Part shown: positions 1 through 12,700 of the stretch, piece after piece
Numbering within the stretch: the first letter of the stretch is position 1
Layout: each line of letters opens with the position of its first letter
Origin: Nematostella vectensis
Lineage: Eukaryota; Cnidaria; Anthozoa; Actiniaria; Edwardsiidae
Length of the DNA: 64,000 bases
Direction: 5' to 3'
Assembly (NCBI RefSeq): GCF_932526225.1
Contig: NC_064040.1
Location: 10,888,856 to 10,952,855, forward strand
Notes under the pieces: model-generated
Told to the model about the DNA's origin: nothing
What the model saw: the letters and a program-made list of their open reading frames with translations, nothing else
Databases searched by the model: none
Made by a program: the position numbers and the translations under genes

Positions 1-68
1 TCCGTTAAAAATCGTCAGAGATTGTTACATAATCGACCGGAAGTAAACTGGTGACAATGCGGCTTTAA
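1..68. mobile_element. Right end of TTAA-flanked MITE (array unit 1)
   Basis: The window opens inside the element that is complete in other units. The terminal stretch ends CAATGCGGCTTTAA at 68. It lies in intron 2 of VWA5A copy 1. Confidence 0.8.
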
Positions 69-2116
69 CCACCCTCCAAATTTCTAGAGCTTTTTGTCAT
101 GCCTAGTGTGTTAGTTACCTTGACTTGCAACTTGTCCTGTCCACGGACAAACTCCGCAGATCCATGCCCAGCTCTGGCCACGCCTTTGATCAGCTCTGTT
201 GATGCCCCATCTCCAATGCCGAACGAGAACACCCTGTTATGCAAAGTGTAACAAACAGTAAACAGTCAGCTCTGTGTTAAGAGAAGACCAATCACAACAC
301 CATTTACACTCCCACGTTATCTGGAAGCACCATTTCCATATTCCTTTTCAAGCAAGTAATTGGGAGTTTTTTCAACAGGGCGTGGCAGAGGGTGGGGCAC
401 TAGAGGCATGTGCACCCCCAATATTTTCAAAAATTATAAGGATATATAATCAATAATATTGATTTATTATGTTTCTCTTTTGTGCCCCCCCCCAATCTTA
501 CGTGGCCTGCTAAGGCTCGGTTCAATCAAATATAATAAAAGGTACCCAGCTTTATTTGCTGAAGGTTATAACTAAATTTACTGGCATAGACCATTGGATT
601 TCTAAATGTAAACCATATATTTTTGGATTGAAGTTCTTACCAGAGTGTACTGAACCACTCTTTCCCATTAAGTTCAAATAGACGGAGGAAGGGCAATAAA
701 CAATCTTTTTACTTTTTCGATCATTCAAAACAGGGACCCCTATTTTTTATCAAGCTATTAAGGGGTACCCAAGTTTTTTTTTACTAGGGTAGGGATCTCA
801 ACTTTGTCATCGCATCAAACATTCCTTCATATGCATACATATCACATAAGAATTATAGTATATTATGACCTTGCAGTAGAGGCATTTTCAGCCACCAGTG
901 AGATTACTTGGGCGGTGTTGCCAACCTCCCCATCAGTGAGCAAAAAAAGTTGCCTTGGTGCACCTTCGATGAGTGACTGGCTATACACCCAGCGTAGCGG
1001 CTCAAGGATCTCAGTACCACCCAAATCTGCTGCCAAATGAGCTGCATGATTAGTTGCAGTCTTCAGCGTCTCATCATTGTATGTCTTGCTCTTAGAAAAC
1101 AATGTTTTATAGCTGCTACCAAAGCCAACAATGTTGAAATAGCAGCCATCAGGGAGGCTTTTAAGGAAGAGCTGCAAGGTACGGGCTGCATCCTTGATTC
1201 GACTCCCACTCATACTACCACTGCGGTCGACAACAAAGATAAACTCGCCACAAGTCAAATCATCAGCTTTGAATGCCGGCACAAAATTCACCATAGCTAC
1301 AGGTTTTTGCAAGAACTCTGTTGAAATGGCTAGGCCACGGGTTTTGTCTTCAGGTGCGTCTGAAGGGCGGGGTAGACCTGGCTCAACTAAAGCATGAGCA
1401 ACAAAAGGGTCTTCACTTTTAATCTGTATTTCAACGTCACGCCTGAACGTGTGTGACTCGGCCAATGTCACGCTAGCGTGACAGTTGTCACTGGGGTCGG
1501 GTTGAAAACAAAGCTTGTGAGAGGTTGAGCTGATTTCTGTGATTGCGGAGCCAGATTTTACATTCATTTGGAATTCAAATGAGTAGGGTTTGGCGACAGA
1601 AGATGCAGGGATCTCTGTACTAATGCTAGGCTGTTGATCAACAGGGGTATAGCGCGGATTCAATACAGTAGGCAGTACAAATTGCACTGTGCCATTTTCT
1701 TCGTCGACCTCCAACTCTGTAACAAATTTCAACTGCAGCGTTGCGCTCTCATTAGGCGGAAGGTTCCCAACATTCATTTGGAAGATATCAGAGCTTTCGT
1801 CGCTTTCCTCTAGGAGAAAAGCGCTGTGACCGCTGCTGATCGCGTCGTCGTAGTCACCCCTCGCTTCTTCCTTTTCTTTGATCTCCGCTACGATCGTTCT
1901 ACCGTCGATCGTAGCCTGAAAACCGCACACAGCCGCTTGCTCGTCCAAGGGGAAAATGTAGACTGCTTCTATAGGGTTGCTACACTCGTTCTTGTACCCT
2001 AGCACAGCAGTTACTTGCGCTGTATAGCCAGTAATTTCCGCGTTGACTTTGATGCTCTGCAGCGGGATTTTCTCCTTTGTCTTCTTGCAGATCAAACCAC
2101 GATTCATGTCACCCAT
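1..2116 (-). CDS. VWA5A: VWA5A-like protein, copy 1 (5' two exons; rest left of window)
   Basis: Exon 1 is 2116-870 and exon 2 is 233-119. The third exon must lie left of the window, by the spacing in other copies. The start is set at 2116 (MGDMNRGL) because the vertebrate VWA5A VIT domain begins there; the frame stays open up to an ATG at 2290, so a 58-residue extension is possible. The order is a VIT domain (about residues 1-130), then a VWA domain with the MIDAS signature DRSGS near residue 295, LLTDGE, and [11 protein letters not shown] across the exon 1/2 junction. The exon 1 donor leaves AG, which joins G of exon 2. The frame is intact. VWA5A is a soluble VIT/VWA protein of poorly defined function. 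KHK copy 1 diverges upstream. Confidence 0.9.
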
Positions 2117-2763
2117 CGTAATTGTTTCTTTTAACCACAAGGGTAGGGACGCGAAAAGACTATTCTCAAAGGGAGTGAGAATGAATGACTGTGGAGCAAT
2201 GAAGCGAGTGAAGTATTGTTTTTCCGGGTCTTTTTTTGCTGAGTGGTGCTGAAGTTGACCATTGACGTAATGTTGCTTTTTATAGCACATCGCATAACAT
2301 AACTTAAATATCCCAGTAGCTGATAAACTAGTTTAGATAATCCTTTTAAGACTATAGGCAACCTGTAATTAGAATCTGAGCAAGAAAGCGCAAGCATCGT
2401 ACCCTCTGTGACCCAGCAAAAACATATCTCTTTGTCGCTTTTTAGAGGGTCTTGAGACCTATGCACCCCCCCCCCCCCCCCCCTTCCCTTCTGCGCTTCT
2501 ACGCGGCCAGCAGAAACATATCCTAGACTAACCCATCCTCCGTTCAGTTCCTACCCTCGGCGCGATCAAGAAAATACATACCTTTTCCTAGAAGGTCTTT
2601 TTAAGATCTATCAACCCACCCTCACTTTTATAAGCGGTGGACAAGGGGAGCAGCTTCGTTTCCCTTTCGTTCGCAGAACTCCGAGATCAGTTTGAATAAA
2701 ATACATTTCCGGGATACCTGTGTTTATAATTTTTGCAAGTGGGGTTTCCTGTGTATTTTCAAA
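2117..2763. promoter_or_regulatory. Shared divergent 5' region, VWA5A copy 1 / KHK copy 1
   Basis: This 647-bp stretch separates the two start codons, so both promoters must lie here. It includes a long poly-C tract at about 2465-2483 and a TATA-like TTTTATAAGC near 2626-2635, about 130 bp before the KHK start. The same arrangement recurs at 7971-8617 and 13649-14291. Copy 4 keeps only about 255 bp of it. No promoter element is proven. Confidence 0.5.
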
Positions 2764-3708
2764 ATGGCGGACGGATCAAGAGCAAGGAAACAGAGAGTTC
2801 TCTTTGTGGGTTTGTGTTGCTTAGATGTCATCTCCGTGTGCGAGTGCTATCCAGGGGAAGATGAAGACCTTCCTGCCCTATCACAACGCTGGCAATGTGG
2901 TGGAAATGCCGCAAATCAGTCATTTGTTCTTTCTCAACTTGCAACACACTCTATTGAATTCTTTGGTAGCGTCACAGATGGCCCAGGCGCAAAATTTGCT
3001 TTGAATACTCTACGCGAAAGTGGTGTGAACTGCGCAAACTGTTCAATGTTTAAAGGATATAGCTTCCCCTCTTCCTGTGTTATTTGTAGTCTGAAATCTG
3101 GAACGCGGACCATTGTACATCACAGAGGGAACTTGCCTGAGGTTTCCATGGAGGAATTCGATAAACTCGACTGAAAGCACTATGACTGGATCCAGTTTGA
3201 AGCAAGAAGAAACGTCGATCAAACGCTTGCAATGTTAGAAAAAGTGGACAGGCACAATAGAACGAATAGCAACCAAATCACTGTCGCTGTCGAGATCGAA
3301 AAGAAAGAGGAGAGGTTACAAGTTTTGTTACCAAAAGCAGATGTTATTTTCATCAGTAAGGATTTCGCCAAGCATCTAGGTTATATGGACTCTAGAAGTG
3401 CTTTATGTGGGTTATACCCCCAAGTACGGCCAGTGGCCATGTTGATTTGTCCTTGGGGAGCTGATGGTGCCTATGCAATGAATGGAAGTGGGGCTGTTCT
3501 ACACAGTGATGGGTACCCTCCTCCTATCGTGCGAGACACTTTAGGGGCGGGGGACACGTTTATTGCTGGAGTCATTGATGCATTAATCAAGGGTTGTAGT
3601 TTAGAGGAATGCCTCTCGCTAGGGTGTAAACTTGCTGGGTATAAGTGTGGTGTTGACGGATATAGTGGATTAGGAAAGTACTGGAAACAAATCTATACGA
3701 AGTTATAA
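2764..3708 (+). pseudogene. KHK: Ketohexokinase copy 1, interrupted by nonsense codon
   Basis: This is a PfkB-family sugar kinase matching human KHK along its length: VGLCCLDVISV at the N-terminus, RWQCGGNAANQS for substrate binding, and DTLGAGDTF with the catalytic Asp near the end. KHK phosphorylates fructose to fructose 1-phosphate with ATP. The start at 2764 (MADGSRAR) follows AAA and fits KHK length; an upstream in-frame ATG-like start at 2692 adds 24 non-homologous residues. TGA at 3172-3174 replaces the TTA (Leu) of copy 2 and cuts the protein at 136 residues, before the GAGD motif. The frame reopens to 3708. Further changes (PVAML for PGAML, GAYAM for SADAM) fit relaxed constraint. 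There are no introns, whereas vertebrate KHK has several. Confidence 0.85.
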
Positions 3709-4197
3709 TAAGAGAAAAATATTATTTTAATCAAATTTTACAACATTACAATTCTATTTAGGTTATAGTTCTTTAGGATATCAGGAAATACATGTATCAT
3801 AGGGCCACAACAGCAATTTGTTGCCTCCACCAAAGCATACAAATTCAAGCACTTGTCATCTATATTTCTAAGGCGTGGAATGCATCTCCCATAAGCTTGC
3901 CATAATCCACACCAGATGGCAAGGAAGACTTGAGCCAGCACTTACTCTTGTTAGCAATCATCTCCCATTCATCTTTCCTGTTAAATAACTTTCCAGATAG
4001 CCAAACAAGAACAAGCACTGTTGCCCAGATGTCACTACCCAAGTCTGGAATGGACTGTGGCTTGGCATTCACCAGGACATCCTTAGAGACATTTAAGCAG
4101 GCAGCAAGAGCATCAGTAAGTTCCCATGAACCACAGGCCTTTTGCAGATCAACCAATGTCATCAGCTTGTCACTTGATGCTCCTGGAGCTGATTGCT

Positions 4198-4735
4198 GGT
4201 ACTCGGGTGGCGGTGGCGGTGGGCAAGGTCGAGATGCTTTCATCCTCAATGGTAGCGGTGGGGGAGAAGGAGGACGGCAGCATACACCTGGAGAAGGTGC
4301 TCGGTACTCGGGTGGCGGTGGCGGTGGGCAAGGTCGAGGTGCTTTCTTCCCCAATGGTAGCGGTGGGGGAGAAGGAGGACGGCAGCATACACCTGGAGAA
4401 GGTGCTCGGTACTCGGGTGGCGGTGGCGGTGGGCAAGGTCGAGATGCTTTCTTCCCCAATGGTAGCGGTGGGGGAGAAGGAGGACGGCAGCATACACCTG
4501 GAGAAGGTGCTCGGTACTCGGGTGGCGGTGGCCGTGTGCAAGATCGAGCAAGGCAATGTCTGGGCAAGGTCTTCAATGGTAGCAGTGGGGGAGAAGGAGG
4601 ACGGCAGCATACACCTGGAGAAGGTGCTCGGTACTCGGGTGGCGGTGGCCGTGTGCAAGGTCGAGCAAGGCAACGTCTGGGTAGGCTTTTTGGGGGTAGG
4701 CTTTTTGGGGGTAGGCTTTTTGGGTGGGCTTTTCT
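4198..4735 (-). repeat. In-exon 105-bp repeat encoding a proline-rich linker
   Basis: About five units, mostly 105 bp (35 codons), encode [20 protein letters not shown]-type segments, followed by a short run of PKSLP units. The period is a multiple of three, so the VWA5A frame is kept. Open frames in the other five readings are shadows of this repeat. Confidence 0.9.
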
Positions 4736-5648
4736 GACCATTGCACCTGTCACAGGCTTATGACTTTTACTGTCAACAGCAATAAATGACGTAAACTTGG
4801 ATGCTACAGATGCTGTTTTGCTAAGTTGTATGATGTCTTGTTTATGTAATGCAGATTGGCTGGAGGAAATGAATCTCTTAGCTGCAAGTCGATGCAAGAC
4901 AAGGGAGTTCTCTTGATTTGGAAGAAGCACAAACTTGACAGTGTTCTCAATGTGTTTTGCTTCTCTACCCTCTTGAAGTGTTGCCTTTACGGTGGCATGA
5001 CCAATTCCTTTGGCATTGGAATCATTGTTTAGGTTCTTGAATACCCCATAAGCTATCAGTCTTTCACCCTTGAATACTGGTGGGAGCTTTGATTGGACTT
5101 CTTGTAACTTCCATCCATCTGGTAAAGCCCATGAAAGTGCCACATCTGTCAGGGCAGGCTGTAGGGCTCTCTTCAGTGTCCTAATAACCTATAAACACAA
5201 CTTAAAGTTAAATAATGGTGACAAGATTTTGAGTGTCAAAATGCATCATTGCAAAGTTGGACATAAAGTCAAGGTGTGTAATTCAGGGCACCTGTGCCTC
5301 TGATGCCAAAATGAGTCACTTTTGTTCAAGAATCAACAAAAGGTGTTTCCATTTACAAAAGGTTTTTCAATTTATTGATTTGTGAGTTCCATGTTAAATT
5401 TTACATTGAGTTAATTTGACTATACTATGGGGGCTTAATGAATATTGAAATACTGGAAGTGGGCATGATACAAAAGACTTTTAGAAAACTGGGGGGGGGG
5501 GGGGAGGGACAGCCACCACTACTTATCATTTCCTGAAAATTAAAAAAAAATCTGGCAGATGCACAGACCCCCCTCACCCTATGCATTAGAGCACTGAAGT
5601 ATATTGCTCACTCTAGTAATACTAGTAAAAATCCTAGAGGCCCATCTG

Positions 5649-5902
5649 TTAAAGCCGCATTGTCACCAGTTTACTTCTGGAGGTCCGACTGAAACCTCAA
5701 ACGTTAAAAGACAAAAGAATCTATTAGAATCCGAGATATTTAACAGGCCATCCGCTCTAAATTATCGATCACATCCTCGAAGAAACTTCCAATAGACACA
5801 CTGCTTTTAATATTTTGAAATATTTTTCGCATTTTCCGTTAAAAATCGTCAGAGATTGTTACGTAATCGACCGGAAGTAAACTGGTGACAATGCGGCTCT
5901 AA
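5649..5902. mobile_element. TTAA-flanked MITE, array unit 1/2
   Basis: A 254-bp non-coding element with long terminal inverted repeats (AGCCGCATTGTCACCAG and its complement) and a TTAA target site, as in piggyBac-type elements. The right TTAA has become CTAA. It sits in intron 2 of VWA5A copy 2. Confidence 0.85.
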
Positions 5903-8617
5903 CCACCCTCCAAATTTCTAGAGCTTTTTGTCATGCCTAGTGTGTTAGTTACCTTGACTTGCAACTTGTCCTGTCCACGGACAAACTCCGCAGATCCATG
6001 CCCAGCTCTGGCCACGCCTTTGATCAGCTCTGTTGATGCCCCATCTCCAATGCCGAACGAGAATACCCTGTTATGCAAAGTGTAACAAACAGTAAACAGT
6101 CAGCTCTGTGTTATGAGAAGACCAATCACAACACCATTTACACTCCCACGTTATCTGGAAGAATCCATTTCTTTCAAGCAAGTAATTGGGAGTCTTTTCA
6201 ACAGGGCGTGGCAGAGGGTGGGGCACTAGAGGCATGTGCACCCCCAGTATTTTCAAAAATTATAAGGATATATAATCAATAATATTGATTATATTATGTT
6301 TCTCTTTTGTGCCCCTCCCCCCCCCCCCCCCCCCAATCTTACGGGACCTGCTAAGGCCCGGTTCAATCAAATATAATAAAAGGTACCCAACTTTATTTGC
6401 TGAAGGTTATAACTAAATTTTCTGGCATAGACCATTGGATTTCTAAATGTAAACCATATATTTTTGGATTGAAGTTCTTACCAGAGTGTACTGAACCACT
6501 CTTTCCCATTAAGTTCAAATAGATGGAGGAAGGGGAATAAACCATCTTTTTACTTTTTCGATCATTCAAAACAGGGACCTTTATTTTTTATCAAGCTATT
6601 AAGGGGTACATGGGGCAGGCTACTCATGTGAAAAACCCAAGTTTTTTTTACTAGGGTAGGGATCTCAACTTTGTCATCGCATCAAACATTCCTTCATATG
6701 CATACATATCACATAAGAATTATAGTATATTATGACCTTGCAGTAGAGGCATTTTCAGCCACCAGTGAGATTACTTGGGCGGTGTTGCCAACCTCCCCAT
6801 CAGTGAGCAAAAAAAGTTGCCTTGGTGCACCTTCGATGAGTGACTGGCTATACACCCAGCGTAGCGGCTCAAGGATCTCAGTACCACCCAAATCTGCTGC
6901 ATGATTAGTTGCAGTCTTCAGCGTCTCATCATTGTATGTCTTGCTCTTAGAAAACAATGTTTTATAGCTGCTACCAAAGCCAACAATGTTGAAATAGCAG
7001 CCATCAGGGAGGCTTTTAAGGAAGAGCTGCAAGGTACGGGCTGCATCCTTGATTCGACTCCCACTCATACTACCACTGCGGTCGACAACAAAGATAAACT
7101 CACCACAAGTCAAATCATCAGCTTTGAATGCGGCACAAAATTCACCATAGCTACAGGTTTTTGCAAGAATTCTGTTGAAATGGCTAGGCCACGGGTTTTG
7201 TCTTCAGGTGCGTCTGAAGGGCGGGGTAGACCTGCCTCAACTAAAGCATGAGCAACAAAAGGGTCTTCACTCTTAATCTGTATTTCAACGTCACGCCTGA
7301 ACGTGTGTGACTCGGCCAATGTCACGCTAGCGTGACAGTTGTCACTGGGGTCGGGTTGAAAACAAAGCTTGTGAGAGGTTGAGCTGATTTCTGTGATTGC
7401 GGAGCCAGATTTTACATTCATTTGGAATTCAAATGAGTAGGGTTTGGCGACAGAAGATGCAGGGATCTCTGTACTAATGCTAGGCTGTTGATCAACAGGG
7501 GTATAGCGCGGATTCAATACAGTAGGCAGTACAAATTGCACTGTGCCATTTTCTTCGTCGACCTCCAACTCTGTAACAAATTTCAACTGCAGCGTTGCGC
7601 TCTCATTAGGCGGAAGGTTCCCAACATTCATTTGGAAGATATCAGAGCTTTCGTCGCTTTCCTCTAGGAGAAAAGCGCTGTGACCGCTGCTGATCGCGTC
7701 GTCGTAGTCACCCCTCGCTTCTTCCTTTTCTTTGATCTCCGCTACGATCGTTCTACCGTCGATCGTAGCCTGAAAACCGCACACAGCCGCTTGCTCGTCC
7801 AAGGGGAAAATGTAGACTGCTTCTATAGGGTTGCTACCCTCGTTCTTGTACCCTAGCACAGCAGCCACTTGCGCTGTATAGCCAGTAATTTCCGCGTTGA
7901 CTTTGATGCTCTGCAGCGGGATTTTCTCCTTTGTCTTCTTGCAGATCAAACCACGATTCATGTCACCCATCGTAATTGTTTCTTTTAACAACAAGGGTAG
8001 GGACGCGAAAAGACTATTCTCAAAGGGAGTGAGAATGAATGACTGTGGAGCAATGAAGCGAGTGAAGTATTGTTTTTCCGGGTCTTTTTTTGCTGAGTGG
8101 TGCTGAAGTTGACCAGTGACGTAATGTTGCTTTTTATAGCACATCGCGTAACATAACTTAAATATCCCAGTAGCTGATAAACTAGTTTAGATAATCCTTT
8201 TAAGACTATAGGCAACCTGTAATTAGAATCTGAGCAAGAAAGCGCAAGCATCGTACCCTCTGTGACCCAGCAAAAACATATCTCTTTGTCGCTTTTTAGA
8301 GGGTCTTGAGACCTATGCACCCCCCCCCCCCCCCCCCCCCCCTTCTGCGCTTCTACGCAACCAGCAGAAACATATCCTAGACTAACCCATCCTCCGTTCA
8401 GTTCCTACCCTCGGCGCGATCAAGAAAATACATACCTTTTCCTAGAAGGTCTTTTTAAGATCTAACAACCCACCCTCACTTTTATAAGCGGTGGACAAGG
8501 GGAGCAGCTTCGTTTCCCTTTCGTTCGCAGAACTCCGAGATCAGTTTGAATAAAATACATTTCCGGGATACCTGTGTTTATAATTTTTGCAAGTGGGGTT
8601 TCCTGTGTATTTTCAAA

Positions 8618-9562
8618 ATGTCGGACGGATCAAGAGCAAGGAACCAGAGAGTTCTCTTTGTGGGTTTGTGTTGCTTAGATGTCATCTCCGTGTGCGAGTG
8701 CTATCCAGGGGAAGATGAAGACCTTCCTGCCCTATCACAACGCTGGCAATGTGGTGGAAATGCCGCAAATCAGTCATTTGTTCTTTCTCAACTTGCACCA
8801 CACTCGATTGAATTCTTTGGTAGCATCACAGATGGCCCAGGCGCAAAATTTGCTTTGAATACTCTACGCGAAAGTGGTGTGAACTGCGCAAACTGTTCAA
8901 TGTTTAAAGGATATAGCTTCCCCTCTTCCTGTGTTATTTGTAGTCTGAAATCTGGAACGCGGACCATTGTACATCACAGAGGGAACTTGCCTGAGGTTTC
9001 CATGGAGGAATTCGATAAACTCGACTTAAAGCACTATGACTGGATCCAGTTTGAAGCAAGAAGAAACGTCGATCAAACGCTTGCAATGTTAGAAAAAGTG
9101 GACAGGCACAATAGAACGAATAGCAACCAAATCACTGTCGCTGTCGAGATCGAAAAGAAAGAGGAGAGGTTACAAGTTTTGTTACCAAAAGCAGATGTTA
9201 TTTTCATCAGTAAGGATTTCGCCAAGCAATTCGGTTATATGGACTCTAGAAGTGCTTTATGTGGGTTATACCCCCAAGTACGGCCAGGGGCCATGTTGAT
9301 TTGTCCTTGGGGAGCTGACAGTGCCGATGCAATGAATGGAAGTGGGGTTGTACTACACAGTGATGGGTACCCTCCTCCTATCGTGCGAGACACTTTAGGG
9401 GCGGGGGACACGTTTATTGCTGAAGTCATCGATGCATTAATCAAGGATTGTAGTTTAGAGGAATGCCTCTCGCTAGGGTGTAAACTTGCTGGGTATAAGT
9501 GTGGGGTTGACGGATATAGTGGATTAGGAAAGTACTGGAAACAAATCTTTACGAAGTTATAA
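8618..9562 (+). CDS. KHK: Ketohexokinase copy 2, intact
   Basis: Uninterrupted 314-residue frame (human KHK is 298). It makes fructose 1-phosphate from fructose and ATP in the cytosol. Family marks in order are VGLCCLDVISV (strand 1), RWQCGGNAANQ, GSRTIVHHRGNLPEVS, VAVEIEKKEERLQ, VIFISKDFAK, HSDGYPPPIVRDTLGAGDTF (anion hole and catalytic Asp) and CGVDGYSGLG. The start at 8618 (MSDGSRAR) matches copy 1. Codon 137 is Leu (TTA), where copies 1 and 3 have TGA. Odd residues after the catalytic motif (IAEVIDALIKDC against IAGVIDALIKGC) are private to this copy. It is a single exon. This is the only KHK copy in the window able to make a full enzyme. Confidence 0.93.
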   Translation: MSDGSRARNQRVLFVGLCCLDVISVCECYPGEDEDLPALSQRWQCGGNAANQSFVLSQLAPHSIEFFGSITDGPGAKFALNTLRESGVNCANCSMFKGYSFPSSCVICSLKSGTRTIVHHRGNLPEVSMEEFDKLDLKHYDWIQFEARRNVDQTLAMLEKVDRHNRTNSNQITVAVEIEKKEERLQVLLPKADVIFISKDFAKQFGYMDSRSALCGLYPQVRPGAMLICPWGADSADAMNGSGVVLHSDGYPPPIVRDTLGAGDTFIAEVIDALIKDCSLEECLSLGCKLAGYKCGVDGYSGLGKYWKQIFTKL

Positions 9563-9704
9563 TAAGAGAAAAATATTATTTTAATCAAAATTTTCAACAT
9601 TACAATTCTATTTAGGTTATAGTTCTTTTGGATATCAGGTAAATACATGTATCAACAGCAATTTGTTGCCTCCACCAAAGCATACAAATTCAAGCACTTG
9701 TCAT

Positions 9705-12700
9705 CTATATTTCTAAGGCGTGGAATGCATCTCCCATAAGCTTGCCATAATCCACACCAGATGGCAAGGAAGACTTGAGCCAGCGCTTACTCTTGTTAGC
9801 AATCATCTCCCATTCATCTTTCCTGTTAAAAAACTTTCCAGATAGCCAAACAAGAACAAGCACTGTTGCCCAGATGTCACTACCCAAGTCTGGAATGGAC
9901 TGTGGCTTGGCATTCACCAGGACATCCTTAGAGACATTTAAGCAGGCAGCAAGAGCATCAGTAAGTTCCCATGAACCACAAGCCTTTTGCAGATCAACCA
10001 ATGTCATCAGCTTGTCACTTGATGCTCCTGGGGCTGATTGCTGGTACTCGCATGGTGGCGGTGGGGGAGGAGGTAAAGAGCATTGAGCATGTGATGCTTT
10101 TGCTGGTAGCGGTGGTCGTGGTGCACAAGGTTTTGCTTCTGCTTTCCTCATTAATTTTTGCTTCAATGATTTCTTTGATGACAAACTTTTTTGGGGTGGG
10201 CTTTTTGGTTGGGCTTCTTCTTTTTCCCAATCATCTTCATCGCTGCCAGAGTCATCATCAGCCATCACATGACATGGGGTGATATTCCCAATACGACTTT
10301 TTCCACCACGCCCCCCAGGTAAGCTTGCTCTTAAACACATCATGGCTGGAGGGGAGTAATTGATCCTCTGGCTAATGGAGTCAGGTATCACTTTTCTGAC
10401 CATTGCACCTGTCACAGGCTTATGACTTTTACTGTCAACAGCAATAAATGACGTAAACTTGGATGCTACAGATGCTGTTTTGCTAAGTTGTATGATGTCC
10501 TGTTTGTGTAATGCAGATTGGCTGGAGGAAATGAATCTCTTAGCTGCAAGTCGATGCAAGACAAGGGAGTTCTCTTGACTTGGAAGAAGCACAAACTTGA
10601 CAGTGTTCTCAATGTGTTTTGCTTCTCGACCCTCATGAAGTGTTGCCTTTACGGTGGCATGACCAATTCCTTTGGCATTGGAATCATTGTTTAGGTTCTT
10701 GAATACCCCATAAGCTATCAGTCTTTCACCCTTGAATACTGGTGGGAGCTTTGATTGGACTTCTTGTAACTTCCATCCATCTGGTAAAGCCCATGAAAGT
10801 GCCACATTTGTCAGGGCAGGCTGTAGGGCTCTCTTCAGTGTCTTTATAACCTATAAACACAACTTAAAGTTAAATAATGGTGACAAGATTTTGAGTGTCA
10901 AAATGCATCATTGCAAAGTTGGACATAAAGTCAAGGTGTGTAATTCAGGGCACCTGTGCCTCTGATGCCAAAATGAGTCACTTTTGTTCAAGAATCAACA
11001 AAAGGTGTTTCCATTTACAAAAGGTGTTTCAATTTATTGATTAGTGAGTTCCATGTTAAATTTTACATTGAGTTAATTTGACTATACTATGGGGGCTTAA
11101 TGAATATTGAAATACTGGAAGTGGGCATGATACAAAAGACTTTAAGAAAACTGGGGGGAGGGGGAGGGACAGCCACCAATACTTATCATTTCCTGAAAAT
11201 TAAAAAAAAATCTGGCAGATGCACAGACCCCCGTCACCCTATGCATTAGAGCACTGAAGTATATTGCTCACCCTAGTAATACTAGTAAAAATCCTAGAGG
11301 CCCATCTGTTAAAGCCGCATTGTCACCAGTTTACTTCTGGAGGTCCGACGGAAACCTCAACCGTTAAAAGACAAAAGAATCTATTAGAATCCGAGATATT
11401 TAATAGGCCATCCGCTCTAAACTATCGATCACATCCTCGAAGAAACTTCCAATAGACACACTGCTTTCAATATTTTGAAATATTTTTCGCGTTTTCCGTT
11501 AAAAATCGTCAGAGATTGTTACATAATCGACCGGAAGTAAACTGGTGACAATGCGGCTTTAACCACCCTCCAAATTTCTAGAGCTTTTTGTCATGCCTAG
11601 TGTGTTAGTTACCTTGACTTGCAACTTGTCCTGTCCACGGACAAACTCCGCAGATCCATGCCCAGCTCTGGCCACGCCTTTGATCAGCTCTGTTGATGCT
11701 CCATCTCCAATGCCGAACGCGAACACCCTGTTATGCAAAGTGTAACAAACAGTAAACAGTCAGCTCTGTGTTAAGAGAAGACCAATCACAACACCATTTA
11801 CACTCCCACGTTATCTGGAAGCACCATTTCCATATTCCTTTTCAAGCAAGTAATTGGGAGTTTTTTCAACAGGGCGTGGCAGAGGGTGGGGCACTAGAGG
11901 CATGTGCACCCCCAATATTTTCAAAAATTATAAGGATATATAATCAATAATATTGATTTATTATGTTTCTCTTTTGTGCCCCCCCCCCCCCCCCCCCCCA
12001 ATCTTACGTGGCCTGCTAAGGCTCGGTTCAATCAAATATAATAAAAGGTACCCAGCTTTATTCGCTGAAGGTTATAACTAAATTTACTGGCATAGACCAT
12101 TGGATTTCTAAATGTAAACCATATATTTTTGGATTGAAGTTCTTACCAGAGTGTACTGAACCACTCTTTCCCATTAAGTTCAAATAGACGGAGGAAGGGC
12201 AATAAACAATCTTTTTACTTTTTCGATCATTCAAAACAGGGACCCCTATTTTTTATCAAGCTATTAAGGGGTACATGGGGCAGGCTACTCATGTGAAAAA
12301 CCCAAGTTTTTTTTACTAGGGTAGGGATCTCAACTTTGTCATCGCATCAAACATTCCTTCATATGCATACATATCACATAAGAATTATAGTATATTATGA
12401 CCTTGCAGTAGAGGCATTTTCAGCCACCAGTGAGATTACTTGGGCGGTGTTGCCAACCTCCCCATCAGTGAGCAAAAAAAGTTGCCTTGGTGCACCTTCG
12501 ATGAGTGACTGGCTATACACCCAGCGTAGCGGCTCAAGGATCTCAGTACCACCCAAATCTGCTGCCAAATGAGCTGCATGATTAGTTGCAGTCTTCAGCG
12601 TCTCATCATTGTATGTCTTGCTCTTAGAAAACAATGTTTTATAGCTGCTACCAAAGCCAACAATGTTGAAATAGCAGCCATCAGGGAGGCTTTTAAGGAA

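Larger units (their letters stand above)
3860..7970 (-). pseudogene. VWA5A: VWA5A-like copy 2, frameshifted in the VWA domain
   Basis: Exons are 7970-6737, 6067-5953 and 5188-3860. Compared with the other copies, exon 1 lacks one C near 7130. The frame shifts just before the MIDAS motif and stops near 7110 (NFVPHSKLMI). It also lacks 12 bp near 6899, an in-frame loss of four residues from [12 protein letters not shown]. The third exon is intact and encodes [15 protein letters not shown], a long proline-rich linker made of about five 35-residue repeats, and the conserved C-terminal block ([15 protein letters not shown] to GDAFHALEI) seen in VWA5A. The 3' end converges on KHK copy 1, 151 bp away. 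The gene is either broken or carries a sequencing error at one C. Confidence 0.85.

Noticed and set aside
3930-4763. Long plus-strand ORF rich in Gly (also 15458-16291)
   Set aside because: Antisense shadow of the proline-rich VWA5A exon; the minus-strand frame has homology and splice borders.
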